A DNA stretch of 64,000 nucleotides, taken from Ustulina deusta (Eukaryota; Ascomycota; Sordariomycetes; Xylariales; Xylariaceae). Position 1 is the first letter of the stretch. The number at the start of each line of letters is the position of its first letter. Under the pieces are notes generated by a model, which worked only from the letters and a program-made list of their open reading frames with translations, was not told the origin of the DNA and ran no database searches. Both the position numbers and the translations under genes were made by a program. The DNA lies in the NCBI GenBank assembly GCA_023159155.1, contig JAJNNX010000038.1, positions 372,001 through 436,000 on the forward strand. Reading direction: 5' to 3'. Below, one piece after another: positions 12,035-24,810 of this stretch.

Positions 12035-13452
12035 ATGGTCGGCAACAAGCAACGGCCACCTTTTCGGGCTGAACACCTAGGCTCGCTTCTGCGCCCTAAG
12101 GAGTTGACCGAGAGACGGATTCAACTCGATGATACCAAGGCTCTCGACATTGCCCAGGATGGGAAATTACATGAAATTGAAGACAAGGCCATCAATGAGA
12201 TTGTTAAGTTGCAATTGGACCTGGGTTTCCATGCTATCAACGATGGAGAGTACCGCCGCCACCAATTTTGGGGCACGTTCTTTCCAAACCTCGAGGGTTT
12301 CGAAGAGATCGTTGCTCCGGACTGGAGCATGTTCCGCATGTATGTCCCAGACATTGCCGCCTTTAGTAAGTTCCTTCTTATATATGTATATTGTGCAGCG
12401 ATGTGCTGATAACCCACTTCCGCCTATAGCCGAGTCGGGCCACAAACCCGGCGAGTCCATCGTCTGCACTGGCAAGATTAAGCATATTGGCAGCAGTTAC
12501 TTGTCGGACTGGAATTATCTCAAGAACCTTGTCCCTGCTGATCGCGTTAAGGATCTAAAGATAACACTCGCTGCCCCGGAATGGTGAGGATGATCGCCCA
12601 TTATCTATGTCTCTGTCTCTTGATTGTCTGAAATTCGAAGCTTCAGGACTAAAAAAATAACCAGGTATCACTTGCGCTATAAGAAGGGAATGGCCTACCC
12701 CGAGAGCGTGTATGCGAACGATGCCGAATATTTCAAAGACATTGGCGTGGCATACGCGACGGAGCTCCAGGTCCTCTATGACAATGGATGCCGAAACGTC
12801 ACCATCGACGACCCGAATCTTGCGTGTAAGGCCAGCTGAATTCTCTCTAGCGTCTAGACCACTGACAAGAGACTCTCTCACTCACACAGACTTCTGTTCG
12901 GAGAAGATGATCGCGGGGTTCAAGACAGACGGTGAGGACCCAGATCAGCTACTGGACTCGTATGTCAAGCTATACAATGATTGCATCACTTCCCGGCCAT
13001 CCGACATGCATCTCGGCATCCATCTTTGCCGGGGCAACTTTGCATACAGCAAACACTTCTCGGAAGGCGGCTATGACCGGATCGCGACGAAGCTATTCCG
13101 GGAGATCAACGCGGACACGTACTTCCTGGAATACGACACAGGCCGCGCGGGCACTTTCGAGCCACTCAAGGAACTCCCACCAAACAAGAACGTGGTGCTA
13201 GGTGTCATCACTAGCAAGTTCCCGGAGCTTGAGGACGTCGACGAGATGAGAGGACGCGTGTTCTCAGCGGCCGACATCATCGCGGGAGGCTCGGGACAGA
13301 CGCGTGAGGAGGCGTTAAAGAGAATCGGTGTTAGTCCTCAGTGTGGGTTTGCAAGCCATCATCTCGGAAACTCGGTGACGAGGGATGATATGATCGCCAA
13401 ACTCAAGCTCGTTAGACAGCTCGCTGACACGATCTGGCCGGGCGAGCCCTAA
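12035..13452 (+). CDS. Cobalamin-independent methionine synthase-like (MetE C-terminal domain) protein
   Basis: Exons 12035-12365, 12430-12583, 12665-12825 and 12890-13452 encode 402 aa. The fold is that of the MetE C-terminal barrel (UROD/MetE-like superfamily). Zinc-ligand motifs are present: HLC (H260, C262) in MHLGIHLCRGN, E296 in YFLEYDTGRAG, and C367 in SPQCGFAS. The N-terminus (RAEHLGSLLRP, DGEYRR) is also typical. At about half the size of true MetE (about 760 aa) it lacks the N-terminal domain, so it is unlikely to be the main methionine synthase. Stand-alone relatives are widespread in fungi and their substrates are mostly unknown; a thiol-methyltransferase-like role is inference. 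Introns of 64, 81 and 64 nt keep frame exactly, for example rebuilding Trp in APEWYHLRY. Confidence 0.88.
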
Positions 13453-14272
13453 GGGGAAGCAATCGAAGAGATGGCCATGTCATAGATAAACAAGGTATCC
13501 CATTGAGACGTACTAAAGCGTACTGAGGACGGGTAATGAGATGATGATGCATATAGTTGGAGATACCAGCAAGTTATGAGATACATGTCAAGGGGAGTCC
13601 ATATCTCTCACTCAATGGTTCTTTGAGCGTCCAGAGGTGCTGGGAGCATATGTTTTGTAACATGAGCTTAGAGAAGAGAAGTATGTAACCTGGATCTAGC
13701 ATGTGACTACTTACTACTATTTGGCACCTAATCATGCATAAGGATAAGAATAAGGATAGACACGAATCGAACTTCGAGTTGATCAGCTCAGTCGATGGAC
13801 CACTGGTCAGGGCTGAGATTGGCCCATAAATCCGTGCGGTTTTTTAGTGGAGGTGGTTTCTAAAACGCCCCTGTGCAAAGGCCTCCAGTAGATGTTTGGG
13901 GAGATAGATTAAGGCAGATTAGATTGGTTTGGTACCTGAATAATACCTGAATACGAGAGGGCTTACGGTACCTACATGACCCCCTCCTCACCGCTTACCT
14001 ATCGATGATGATTGATAGGACAGAAGCTGATACTATCTACCCTACTAGACCTAGGTATACAAAAGTGGAAAAGGCATCCGCCTCCGAAGCTTGGCCACCA
14101 ACACTACCTACTTACGTAACCTAGGTCAGGTACTATTGTTATCGTGAGAGATCATTAACCCGACCTCTTTTTCACTTATTAGACGAGCATTTTTCCGAAT
14201 CACCGGTCACTGTGTCGTGTTTAGAGGCCTTGTCCCTTCTCACACCCGCGAGAAACCCATGCAAACAACGCC
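13453..14272. other. Intergenic region between MetE-like and nucleotidase-like genes
   Basis: Contains the 3' UTR of the MetE-like gene and the promoter of the following gene, both on the plus strand. It carries several GGTACCT, CCTAGGT and TAGGTA motifs (13930-14130). No ORF or RNA gene is supported. Confidence 0.5.
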
Positions 14273-16814
14273 ATGCCTGACAAAAAGAGCCCACCGCCAA
14301 ATGAATCCGTCACCTACAGCTCAGGTGCCGGGCATGGAGAAGCGCCAGATCTTCGGATCGTCCATTACAACGATGTGTATCACGTCGACTCGTCCTCGAG
14401 CGAGCCAGTCGGCGGTGCCGCGAGGTTCATGAGTCTTGTACAGCATTACCGCGAGGGGCCACAGTTCAAAGGACAATCTAGCTTGCTCACCTTCTTTTCC
14501 GGCGACGCATTCAATCCGAGTCTGGAGAGTTCGGTAACGAAAGGTATGCCCTGTCAGCGAAACACCGGCCCCACTCGAAGTGCCTAGAGCATATGGAGTG
14601 TAGAATTGGATGTGTCGGTCTACTCGGGCTACAGGGCTGATCCTCGGACCGACCAGGTGATCATATGATTCCCGTGTTAAACAACATAGGAACAGATGCA
14701 GCAGCTTTGGGAGTGTGTATATCCTCATCACCCCCCCCTTTTCCTTGGATAGCCGCTGACTGGCCCTCTAGAACCACGATCTCGACTTTGGTGTCCGCAA
14801 GTTCAGGCATCTAGCTTCGAAGTGTAACTTCCCAGTACGCATTCCAGAACACTTCAATCTATTGCCCGCTTGAAGCTTTTGGCACTCGCCATATTCACAC
14901 ACACAAGTCCCTGCTGAGTTCTACTATATATGGAGATTACTGACTCCTTATGGTGAACAGTGGCTCATCGCGAATGTGTTGGAGTACGATTTTTAACCTT
15001 CTCTGCCCTTGGTTTTCACCTCGACTGCAGCTTTGGGCACAGTCTGCTCCAGAATGCCCTCGAGACGTATGTATACTGTGTTCTACATATCGATTGCTGA
15101 CTTTTTGTTCCCTCAGTCCAGCATTGGGAGACGGCGTGCCCATTGGGAATTGTAAAAAGACCCATATCATAACGTCGTCGACTGGGATCAAGATCGGGCT
15201 TATCGGCCTTGGTGAGCGAGAGTGGCTAGCCACTATTAATAGCTTACCGCCTGACCTCATTTACAAATCAGCGAGCGAGACGGCCAGGGAACTTGTCCCG
15301 CAACTCCGTGCGGAGGGAGCTGAAATAGTCATCGCCCTGACGCACATGCGCGAGCCCAACGACAACAAACTAGCCGAGCAAACCGATGGTATAATCGATA
15401 TCATTCTCGGCGGCCATGACCACTACTATAACCATAGCCTGATCAAGGGCACCCATGTATTGCGATCGGGCACTGACTTCAAGCAGCTGAGTTACATCGA
15501 AGCGAGACGAAGACCCGATGGCTCAGGGAGGTGGAACGTCGACATCACGCGCAGAGATGTCACATCCGAAATCCCGGAACATGGCCCTACATTAGAGCTT
15601 GTCGAGGAGTTGACGGCTGGTATTAAGACGAAGCTTCAAAAGCCCATAGGCTACACAGCTGCACCCCTGGATGCTCGATTCAGGACCGTCAGATTACAGG
15701 AGAGCAACATCGCCAACTTCGTCTGCGATATCATGCGCCACCATTATTCAGGGGACTGCAGCCTCATGGCATCTGGTACAGTCCGCGGTGACCAGATATA
15801 TCCGCCCGGTCCCATCTTATTGAAGGACATCATGAGCTGTTTTCCGTTCGAGGATCCTGTCGTGGTAATCCGGGTACTCGGACAAGCGATCTGGGATGCT
15901 CTCGAGAACGGGGTATCTCAAGTTAGTCACTGGAGCCCTTTGCCCCCTGCCCCCTCCCTTTTTTTTTTATAGCATGCCTTGGAATCACGAATCGCCTAAG
16001 TGGGCATATTCTGCTCCTATTGCTCCTGCGACATCCCGAAACTCTAAAGCATTCTTACCATATGCGGACATTACTAACTCCAATGTTTTAACTAAAGTAC
16101 CCGGCCCTCGAAGGGCGCTTCCCCCAGGTATCCAACATTAAGTTTGAATTCGATGAGAGGAAACCGTCCGGCTCTCGCATCATCTCCGCTTCCATCGGTG
16201 GCGAACCAATAGAAATGACCAAGAAGTACGTGCTTGTGACGCGTGGCTACATGGCGCGGGGCAAGGACGGCTACGATAGCCTGCTTGTGGAGCCGGAGGG
16301 CGGCATAGCCGAAGAGATTGTCTCCGAGGAAAACGGCATACTGATATCGATGATGCTACGGCAGTATTTTATGTCTCTCAAGGTTGTGGGCCAGTGGAAG
16401 CATTGGGGCGCCAGCATGGGCCGACATTGGGACGGGGTAACAAGCAAAGTATGCGCGAATCACCCACACTACACGGCGACCTCACCCACAGCGCGAGCGG
16501 GCAGGCCAACCCCTCCACGGAACAGCGGCTGGGATGATTGGAAACCGGAGAGAATTCGAGAGCGTCGTGCGAGCGTTGCGCACCCAATCGACGAGTCGGA
16601 CAGCGAAAGCGAGGACGAAGACGAGAGCGCCATCGAGCACCTAGACCACGAGATGCAGACCATGCGCCGTGTATTTAGCAAATGGGCACGCATCGCGGGA
16701 GTCGAGTGCAAGGTTGCCGACGAGCTGAAAGCCGACGAGTTTGAGGTCGATTGGACACGAGCCATCGCGCCGAGGGTCGAGGGACGCATCGTACGTATTG
16801 GTGCTAGTCGGTAG
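14273..16814 (+). CDS. 5'-nucleotidase/UshA-like metallophosphatase
   Basis: Six exons (14273-14543, 14657-14712, 14772-14834, 14961-14983, 15117-15921, 16098-16814) encode 644 aa. Metallophosphatase motifs appear in order: LRIVHYNDVYHV, FFSGDAFNPS, ALGNHDLDFG, ALTHMREPND and GGHDHYYNH. The C-terminal 5'-nucleotidase domain follows (ESNIANFVCDIM, ASGTVRGDQIYPPG, MARGKDGYDS). An acidic Asp/Glu/Ser linker (DESDSESEDEDES) lies in the last 120 residues. There is no signal peptide, so it is probably intracellular. Known family activities are hydrolysis of nucleotides, UDP-sugars or cyclic phosphodiesters; the substrate cannot be read from sequence. Exons 2-4 are tiny (56, 63 and 23 nt), but each restores a core motif: exon 2 HMIPVLNNIGTDAAALG, exon 3 NHDLDFG, exon 4 WLIANVL. 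Confidence 0.9.
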
Positions 16815-17998
16815 GTAGTCGAGCAAAGGGCACTAAGCGACTCGTAAATATGTTTTATCTGTAAGCCCAATAAGAGAGAATAACGGCCAAATGAAAAAAA
16901 GGGCGAGAATCGGATAGAAGAGACAAGAGAGGGAAAGGGCTGGTTTCACGGGCATTGACGACGTTACGATACTACCTAGAGAAGAGATTGAGTCGTGCGA
17001 GGAAACAAGGAGGCAAATTCATGGGTTCCTTAAACATACTGACTTCGGTAGAAAGGAAGGCCACCATATGTTCTAAGCAACAGCATTAGCCAGAATTCAT
17101 ATCGACTATATTGCCCACCCCGACAAGCTAGATTAATATTTTTACAAGAAGTACACAAGGTGACCGAATATGAGACAGAGTAATGGATAGATGGATGATA
17201 GCCAACATGGAAGTTCATATGACCGATATGGGCAATATAACATTGCACAATTCACATCTCGAGATGCCGAGGATAAGTATACTACATACATACGTGTTGT
17301 CGCAGATGATGATGATAGTACCAGAAGAAATCTATCAACAAACCATGATGACAGGCACAGAAAAATCCTCCAGATTCAACGAGAGCAATTAATCCCTGCG
17401 GTAGATATATAAGTATATGTGTATATATATACATATATATATCCGGGTAAGTCCATCTCCGCATTAACAACCCCAACCACGTTTCAACAACCAGTAGGTA
17501 ACCTAGGTAACAACCTATGTATGTAGTCACCGATCCACGCAATGATTGCCCCGTCCTCGGGATTACCACGGTAGGGAGCAGGGGGAGACAGATAGATAGA
17601 TATCCCACCCACACAACAACAACATATGATAAGAGATCATAGAGACACGGCAGACCCCCGAACCGGTAGCCGAACCCGTGCAGTGTTGTAGTTATTTGGG
17701 CGCTATAAATGCCGTGCTAGCAACCGCGCCCTTTCTATTCCGCATACACCTAGTCTACATAGACGCCCTAGAAATATAGAGATGATAATAAAAACCCGAG
17801 CGAGAAGAAGAGGGAGGGAAAAAAAAGGGGGGGGAGGGGAATAATCGTTATCCAGCCAGCCAGACCGAAATGCGAGAAAAAAGAAGGGAAGATCTACTAG
17901 TATACAAAATAAGAGCAAGACGAATCTGCGCGAGCATACCAATATTCTAAATCCGACCAGCCAGCCAGCCAGCTGTTCCCCATTCACGGCCCACCAGA
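16815..17998. other. Convergent intergenic region
   Basis: The genes on both sides end here (nucleotidase-like on plus, transporter on minus), so it holds two 3' UTRs. It includes TATATA-rich sequence at 17410-17440, tandem GCCAGCCAGCCAG at 17957-17970 and GGGGGGGGAGGGG around 17827. No gene is supported. Confidence 0.5.
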
Positions 17999-19719
17999 TC
18001 AGTCGGATGCATCATCATCATCATCATCATCGCTATCCCAATCGAGGGGTGCGGCGAGGTAGGCCGTCTTGGCCGCGGACTCCTCGGTCATCTCGCGCCA
18101 GGTGCTCCAGCTGAGGACGAGGAAGGCGAGGACGATCATGGCGCCGCCGGCGAGGGTGGCGAGGGAGAGGGCCTCGCCGGTGAGCACCCAGTCGGCGACG
18201 GCGACGATGAAGATGGTCAGGAGGGCGGCGACGGAGCTGAGGACGGGGCTCGTGAGCGAGATGAGCACGAGGAAGCTGCCTGCGAAGGTGGCGTTCATGA
18301 TGACGCTGATCCCCAGGTACAGGGCCGTGCCGGCGGCGGGCAGCTCGAACGTCTCCCAGCCGAGCACGTGGAGGGCCGGCAGCGGGATCCAGAGGACGAG
18401 GAGGGTGAACAGGCCGACGCAGGAGCCGAAGGTGTTGGCGAAGACGACGCCGCGGACCGCGTCGACGCCGTCGGGCGGGCAGGCATACCGCTTGTATAGG
18501 ACCTCGTAGAGGCCGTAGAGGACGCTGCCGACGCCGATGATGAGGTTGCCGAGGAGCCGGGTGGCGGCGTCGGGGGCGTGGTCCGGATCGCTGGAGTCGC
18601 CGTACGCGACGACGAGCACGCCGACGATGGCGACGAGCACGGCGAGCGCCTTGTCCAGCCGGAGTTTCTCCTTCAGCAGGGGGACGCTGAAGGCGTAGGC
18701 GAAGAAGGCGGAGCAGTTGTAGATGGCCGTCAGGTTGCTCGGGCTGGTCATGTTGACGGCGACGTACCACGTCAGACCGGCGACGGTCAGGCAGCTCGTG
18801 ATGCCGGCGGTGGTGCGCGCCATGTACGGCGCGGGGCTGCGCTGGAGGAGGTGGCGGGGGATGTCGAGCTGCCGCTCGGCGACCATGTGCGCGGTGGAGC
18901 GCAGGAGCTCCTTGTGGTGGCGCCAGAAGGTGGTCCAGGGGATCTGGCGACTCCTCCATCGGAGGACGAGCAGCTGGGTAGGCCAGAGGAGCACCCACGA
19001 GCCGTGGGTGAGGTACAGCATGCAGTAGGCCTTGTTCCAGCCGAGCTCGTGCTGGACGTAGCGGCCGAGCTCGGCCTGGACGACGAAGGAGACGAGACAC
19101 ACGACGAGGAAGACGGCGGCGAGCACATATTTCTCGCGAGCGGCAGCGTGGGCCGTGGCTTCGGGGGAGCGTGGCCGCACGTTCGAGGCACGGGGGAACA
19201 GCGTCTGTGGTCGCGCGGCGGCGGTGGAAGACGTCGACGTGACGGGGGGAGGTAGGGCTGGCGTGGGCCGGGACTGGAGGGCGTCGAATGCGTCGGGGCG
19301 GCGGGAACGGCGGCTCTCTCGCTCGTCGTCCTTCTCCAGCAGGGGCATGTCGGCGTGGTCGTCGGTGAGAGGGCCGAGGGAAGGTCGGCCGTGCCTCTCG
19401 GACGTCATCTTGTCGGGGTATTCCTCGTCCGAGTCGTCGTCGTAGTCGCCGTCCTTGATCTCGTCAAGGTTGGAAGGGTCGGAAAGGCTATGGCGAGAGA
19501 CGTCTAAAGGACAACCATCGCGGATGTCAACGACAAATCAAGTGGCGTGTAGTACTGTATGCATATAAGACGGGATGGTTCTTTGCTTCACTTACCCCTG
19601 GGTGGCGTAGAACGGCCATTGATCCGGGAATCGAGGGATGGCGTTTGCACATGCGAACTTGTCTCGTGTGAAAGGCTGGACAGACGTATGTTGTCATTGG
19701 GATGCATCAGATGGGGCAT
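17999..19719 (-). CDS. Drug/metabolite transporter (DMT/EamA superfamily) membrane protein
   Basis: Two exons (19719-19596 and 19503-17999) encode 542 aa. The first exon gives a 41-residue Ser/Thr-rich start (MPHLMHPNDNIRL...). The intron (92 nt, GTAAGT donor) joins PPR to DVSRHSLSDPSNLDEIKDG. A cytosolic N-terminal region of about 170 residues is acidic then Pro-rich. About ten membrane segments follow, beginning with YVLAAVFLVVCLVSFVV, and include SNLTAIYNCSAFFAYAFSVPLLKEKL, the EamA-type pattern of a second-repeat helix followed by KEKL. It ends in an Asp run (DDDDDDDD) encoded by the ATC/GAT repeat at 18011-18031. It resembles vacuolar/Golgi SLC35F-like transporters of fungi; the substrate is unknown. 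Coding GC is clearly higher than its neighbours. Confidence 0.87.
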
Positions 19720-21459
19720 AATAGACTATATATAACACAACTTGGAATGGAGATAACGGGGGGGGGGGGGGGGCGGAGGGGGGAATAAGATTACAGATAC
19801 CGCGTATACCTCAGGTATACACCTCTCTCGTCAGCCAATATAAGGATACCTAGTGTACAAAAGATAAGATACGAAGGAGAGCGAGAACGGAAGTCTGGGC
19901 CGGTGGGTCGGGTCAGGCGGCGGATGTGCGTGCAAGAATGTACATGCAAATGAAGTGTAGGCAGTGTGTAGGGAGGCAGGCGGATTCGACTGGTGGGGCT
20001 AACTGTCAAATGTCAGATATCAGATGTCAGATGTCAGATGCGAGACGACGGATGGCATTTCCGGATGTGTTAGTCCTAATTCAGTCATGCCGGTGAATCC
20101 AAAGTGATGTTGAGTTTTTCGATGCGTATGACAGTGTAAACATGCAGGAAATCAGTAAATATGTTTCTCGCTTTATGTAAAGTTCTATTTGTGGTGTTGT
20201 ACCCATTTCGAAACCCATGACAAGGTTCGAGAACCCATTACCGTGGATCCGACGTTGCACAGTTGACGTACTGTACATATAATTCTGTACAATACGTAAT
20301 CAGGGGCTGTTCGTGGGAGGATACTGGGTAGGACTTGGAACCGCCAAGTCCTCCGCTCGCTAGCCGTGTACCCACTTCCCCCACCACACCCCACGAGTTC
20401 TAATTCCATGGACATGATTTGGCAGGAGGTTGTTTAGAGGTACAACATATCACCTACCGAGGTATATGCAGATCGATATGAGAGGTCGGGACATATGGAG
20501 GTGGGCGGTATGATGATCTGCCAGGCACACAAATATGCAAACCATGTCGCCTATTAATCAATTTTCATAGCAATGTAGTGACACGATTTGATCGCCGATA
20601 CGATAGGTACTCCGTGGCACTGTTTGAGCGTGCGAGATAACTATTAACATTTCGCTAACCCTGCAAGACATGATATCTCCACATGATGTCGTGCGGGATG
20701 GGTCTGACACCGAATACCTAGGTAGGTAGATGCTTGGCCCAGGTACTTGGTCTATTTTACAGCTAAAATATATCTAGTTGTTGGCTATGCATAAGATGAC
20801 TCGGGAGTCTCAAAACTGTGTTGTGGAGTCGTTGGATAGTAATTATCTCAACTAATCTAGACCCATATACGTTTCCATTGAGGAGGTCGAGGACGATGCT
20901 TCTCGTCCTGAGCCCTCGCTCTGAGAGCCCGCATTTCCGTGAAGCGCCTGGAATCTTGTGAGAGTCAAAATGATGCGTGCCGATATCCTCCCAGGACATC
21001 CCATTCCTCTACGAAACCCATCAAAGTTCTACATGGGCCACCTCGCAACCCTATGTTCATTCCTACAGGCAAACTACCCAGGTAGCCGCGAAGCCACAAT
21101 GGTTTCTTCAAGCGTAGCTTTGACCACTACGTGATCAACTCAACAAACTCAGCAATCTACCTCTCATCTGGCTACCTCTCTCCGAGATGTCGTGGTACCG
21201 CAAGAGCGTCACGCCACAGGTCAGATCTCTCCATGAATTCGAGCGAGCCCATCCGCACCGCAGCATACGCAAGGGATTTCCCCGAGCTTTCTTTCGGAAC
21301 CGAGTAATGATACTAAACCCATGATACCAATCCGAGGTTCGCAAAACAACACCCGGCCTCGAGACTCTTCTCTATCCCGCCAATGACACGGCCCAGACGG
21401 TTTCTTAGCCTGTGACAACGGGCGCGAGCCGCTGATGTCGAAGTGCCAAGTTTCGAGGA
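19720..21459. other. Intergenic region upstream of the transporter
   Basis: It includes a run of 16 G (19758-19773) about 40 bp upstream of the transporter ATG, and a short tandem (GATATCAGATGTCAGATGTCAGATG) near 20015-20040. No gene is supported; short open frames have no conserved features. Confidence 0.45.
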
Positions 21460-21893
21460 CTAGGCATCGTTGGCAAGCATGTTAAGTAGATATTTATTAT
21501 TACGCCAGGGTCCGGGTGTGCCGTGGCAGCTTTGCGAAAAAATAATGGTCTCGACAAATAGTAACAGGTCGGAAGGGCCAACGGTGACGAGACGAATGAG
21601 ATCTTGCCAGAATGGCCGTTCCAGAATCCATCCTCCTAACACATCTTCCGGGCGCTTTGGGGGATAGTTCCCTTCTAGATGCTCGATTAGCCACCCGAGG
21701 TATCGTAGACGAAGTAAGGTAGCAAACCACGCGGCGTCCCCCAGCACAGATGCCAACGCCGCCTCGAGTACGAAGCGGACGGTCTTGATAAGCTTTTCCC
21801 CTTGTACCCTCGATAGTGACGACGGTGATCACCCCAAGCCAAAATCGGTCCTAATAGGCAAATCTGTATCCATGGGTAGCAAGTAGACTGCCT
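21460..21893 (-). pseudogene. Coding relic of unknown family with an in-frame TGA
   Basis: On the minus strand one frame runs from about 21893 through LPMDTDLPIRTDFGLG, a TGA, then KLIKTVRFVLEAALASVLGD, DAAWFATLLRLRYLGWLIEH, and ends LLNMLANDA at a stop near 21460. The composition (amphipathic Leu/Arg helices, few rare residues) is protein-like across the TGA, whereas the other frames are not. I do not recognise the family. It could be the C-terminal end of a decayed gene, or an exon of a gene whose other exons I could not find. Confidence 0.35.
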
Positions 21894-22191
21894 ATTTCGA
21901 AACACCGACTTCCATGGGGAACGATGGGTATAATAGACGGCTTCCGCATAATTGACCCGTAAGGTTGGTTAAGACGGAAGATCCGGGATGCACAAATACG
22001 GCTATACCGACAGTAACAAATAAAAACCCAATTTCAAGCTCTATTGGCGCAGGCTATCATCTCATGAATATCTAGCATCCATTACCAAAGTACCACGTAC
22101 CGTAGTCGGCGAATACGGCACAAAAGCGCTCCTTTTTCAATCGTTGCTGTTGAGGTATATGTATATATACACCTATACTGTGCTCACGTGT

Positions 22192-23676
22192 CTATTTGGT
22201 ACCAGTCCCAAATAGTGCTTTCTGGGTATCATACTTGTACACCAAGTCCTTATGCCAATAATTCGGCGCATCCGCCTTACAAATCATCCAAGCCTCGTCG
22301 AGGGCTTGTACAACATCATCGGGCAGAGGTCCCTTCTCAAGACTATCCAGATTCCCGTCGAGCTGATCATAAGATGAGATGCCGATCAAGATGCCGTCGC
22401 CACCGCCATTCTTGACACGCAGCTGGCTGTGATGCACAGTCCAGCGCAAAGCGGACTCGATCATGGTGAGACCGGGGTGCTTCTCCACTGCGCGCTCGAT
22501 GGTCTGCAACGCACGGAACGTGCTCTGCTTGAAGTAGCGTTTGCGGTAGTTGACACCAGTTGGGTTATTGGAGCTGAAACGGCCGTCTTCTATCTCCATG
22601 TCCGCGCTCTTGATCTTGCCGCTGAACAAACCACCCGCGACTGTGCACCATCAAAGTCAGTCAAGAACTTCTACGAAAATAACACGAGTCTCGGTTAGGA
22701 CTCGAGAAGTGGATTCGGGGGAAGCAAGCTAGCTCCAGAGGTCCCGAAGAAAGGGGGTATGCGTACTAGGGTTGTAAACGACGACCTCGAGGCCGTACCG
22801 GCGACAGGCAGGGATCAACTCGGGCTCAATACCCCGGGTAATGGCATTATACATAGCCTCTATGACAGCAACATATTAGTAATTCCCATGGTATCATGAA
22901 GATACAAACGTATCAGTTCCAATGCGCCTTATCCATACAGACGTACAATCTTCGACTAGAGAAGCGACAACATAGCCCCAAGGGTCGACTCACGATAGAT
23001 GGTAGGCCGCACCCAGCCGTTATACTTGCAGGTCATGACGACTTCGGCAACCTCTGCGGCCGTGAAGTTGGAGAGACCCAGCCGGACAAACTTGCCAGCC
23101 TTATGCAGCTTATCTACAGCCTCGAGGGTTTCGGCAAAAGGCGTAGCCCTGTCCGCGGCGTGAAGATAGCAGATCTAGAGTCAATCCGTGTCAGTATTGC
23201 CAACTCTACGCCTCTTACGATTTAGTATTATGGCATAAAAGAGGAGGAAGGAAAAAGAAAACGATGTAAAAGAGAGAGGAGAAAATGGACAGCGTAAGTA
23301 ACAACAGCACGCCAATCCACCTCACTGGAAATCAACTCACGTCAACACAGTCGGTCCCGAGCTCGGCAAGACTGGTCTCCAAGCTCTCGGCGATTTTCGC
23401 AGGGACATTATCACCGTCGGCGCCGGGGTACTTGAACTTGGTAGCGAGGGTCAGGCCGCGTTCCTTCCAGCCAGACTCGCGGGTGAAGGCCTCCTGTTTG
23501 CCGGCGGCATAGACGCGAGCGGTGTCAACCTCGTTGTAGCCGCGTTCCTGGAAGCGGTCGAGGCAACGGCGGAACTCGTTGACGTCGGTGATGCGAGCGC
23601 CGACTTCGACATCCGGGCCGAAGGTCATGAGACCCAGGATGATGCGGTCTCGCGGGGAAGAGGGGATGAGTGGCAT
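22192..23676 (-). CDS. Aldo-keto reductase, AKR7 (aflatoxin-aldehyde-reductase-like)
   Basis: Exons 23676-23341, 23174-22994, 22859-22767 and 22640-22192 encode 352 aa. The catalytic tetrad of aldo-keto reductases is in place: D51 and Y56 (DTARVYAAGKQE), K80 (LATKFKYPG), H117 (CYLHAADRATP). Further AKR7 landmarks are GLSNFTAAEV, YNAITRGIEPELIPACRRYG, VVYNPIAGGLFSGKIK and the C-terminal helix DDVVQALDEAW. The enzyme should reduce aldehydes or ketones with NADPH in the cytosol; the natural substrate is not evident. Splice phases rebuild Gln (YQAMYN) and Ile (NPIAGG). Introns are 166, 134 and 126 nt. Despite the aflatoxin-related family name, no toxin gene cluster is near. Confidence 0.9.
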
Positions 23677-24810
23677 TCTTGAAGCCTTGGAACCAACAGA
23701 CAGGTGGGTAAAAAGTATGGCAATTTCAGAGGAATCACAATGTAAGCCGTAAGGAAATAGGCAAGTAAGTAAGTACTGATGTAGTGCACCACGGGATAGA
23801 TTGGGGAAATAAGAAGTCAACGAGACTCTTAAAGTCTTATTATATAGAGAGAGGGCGTAAGTGAAAGAATGTGCTATTACTAACCCCATACCAACAGTAC
23901 CTAACGCACCTAGGTACCTAGCTAGGTAGTATCTATACTACATACATACGTGTAGGTAGGTACTTCCATAGGTGCATACCTGTTGTAGCCTGCCCGGTAA
24001 TAGCAATGACGGGATGCGGCCTCTGCCTGGCCAACTTGCATCATGACGTTACCATTATTCAGCAGTAAAATCAACTACAAGGCAGCCAAAATACTTACCT
24101 CCCCTTAACCCACCACTTTCCGCTACCTAGATGCACCTACAATGTCCTATCCCCGATTCGGTGATAGCACTAAAAAATGACCCATGTATTTCCATCCCAC
24201 TGCGTCCCTTAACTACCTGGTATCTCGCATACCCCCCCACTCATCTAAACCCTGAACTACTCACTTTGGGCCGATAGGTACATCACAGGGGTGGCGGCAT
24301 TGCGGAGTAACATCTATTCGTTTCCAAAGATAAAGTCTTCCTCCCTAAGGGAAAGCCAAGAAGACGACACAATTGCAAATCGAACACGAGCAGGCAGTTC
24401 AAAACTTAATTGTCTAAATGTTTCTCTTCCCCCCTCTGACTGTAAGTTCTTGCCAAAGACGCTTTGTAACTAGTCACACACGTGCTACCACTCTGTAGGT
24501 TGGTTATTTTGGATACCACAGTCTGCTTTTCCCTTCCCTCAAAACTTCCCGAGCGTTGCACCCAATCGGAATGTCAGTACCGCAAAGTATAAAGTCTGGC
24601 ACGGCCTGGGAAGATAGCCTGGGGAGAGCCAAGTAAGCAAGAGATGGCCTCTGTTGACGACATAGTGCCCACAGCGAAGAGGTGAGACAACTGACGTCGT
24701 TTTGATGTACATTCTTCTGCCCCCTGGCCATTGGGCCGCATAGGGCGAGGGAGGTACAAATTGAATGTACCAGGCTAGACATCTCTACCTAGACCAGGAA
24801 CATGTCTATT
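23677..24810. other. Intergenic region: reductase promoter and synthetase 3' end
   Basis: It carries a dense block of CCTAGGTACCTAGCTAGGTAG, TAGGTAGGTAC and related words at 23905-23975. The right part (about 24500-24810) should hold the 3' UTR of glycyl-tRNA synthetase. No gene is supported. Confidence 0.5.

Noticed and set aside
13755..13815. tRNA-like words (CGAATCGAACTTCGAG and GATCAGCTCAGTCGATGG)
   Set aside because: The B-box-like and A-box-like words lie on opposite strands or in the wrong order, and no cloverleaf can be drawn.
18033..19100. 355-codon second frame on the same strand inside the transporter gene
   Set aside because: An Arg/Pro-rich shadow caused by high GC at third codon positions of the real gene.
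22192..23676. Reading the AKR7-like reductase as part of a mycotoxin cluster
   Set aside because: No polyketide synthase, P450, or other pathway gene is nearby. AKR7 enzymes are general aldehyde reductases.
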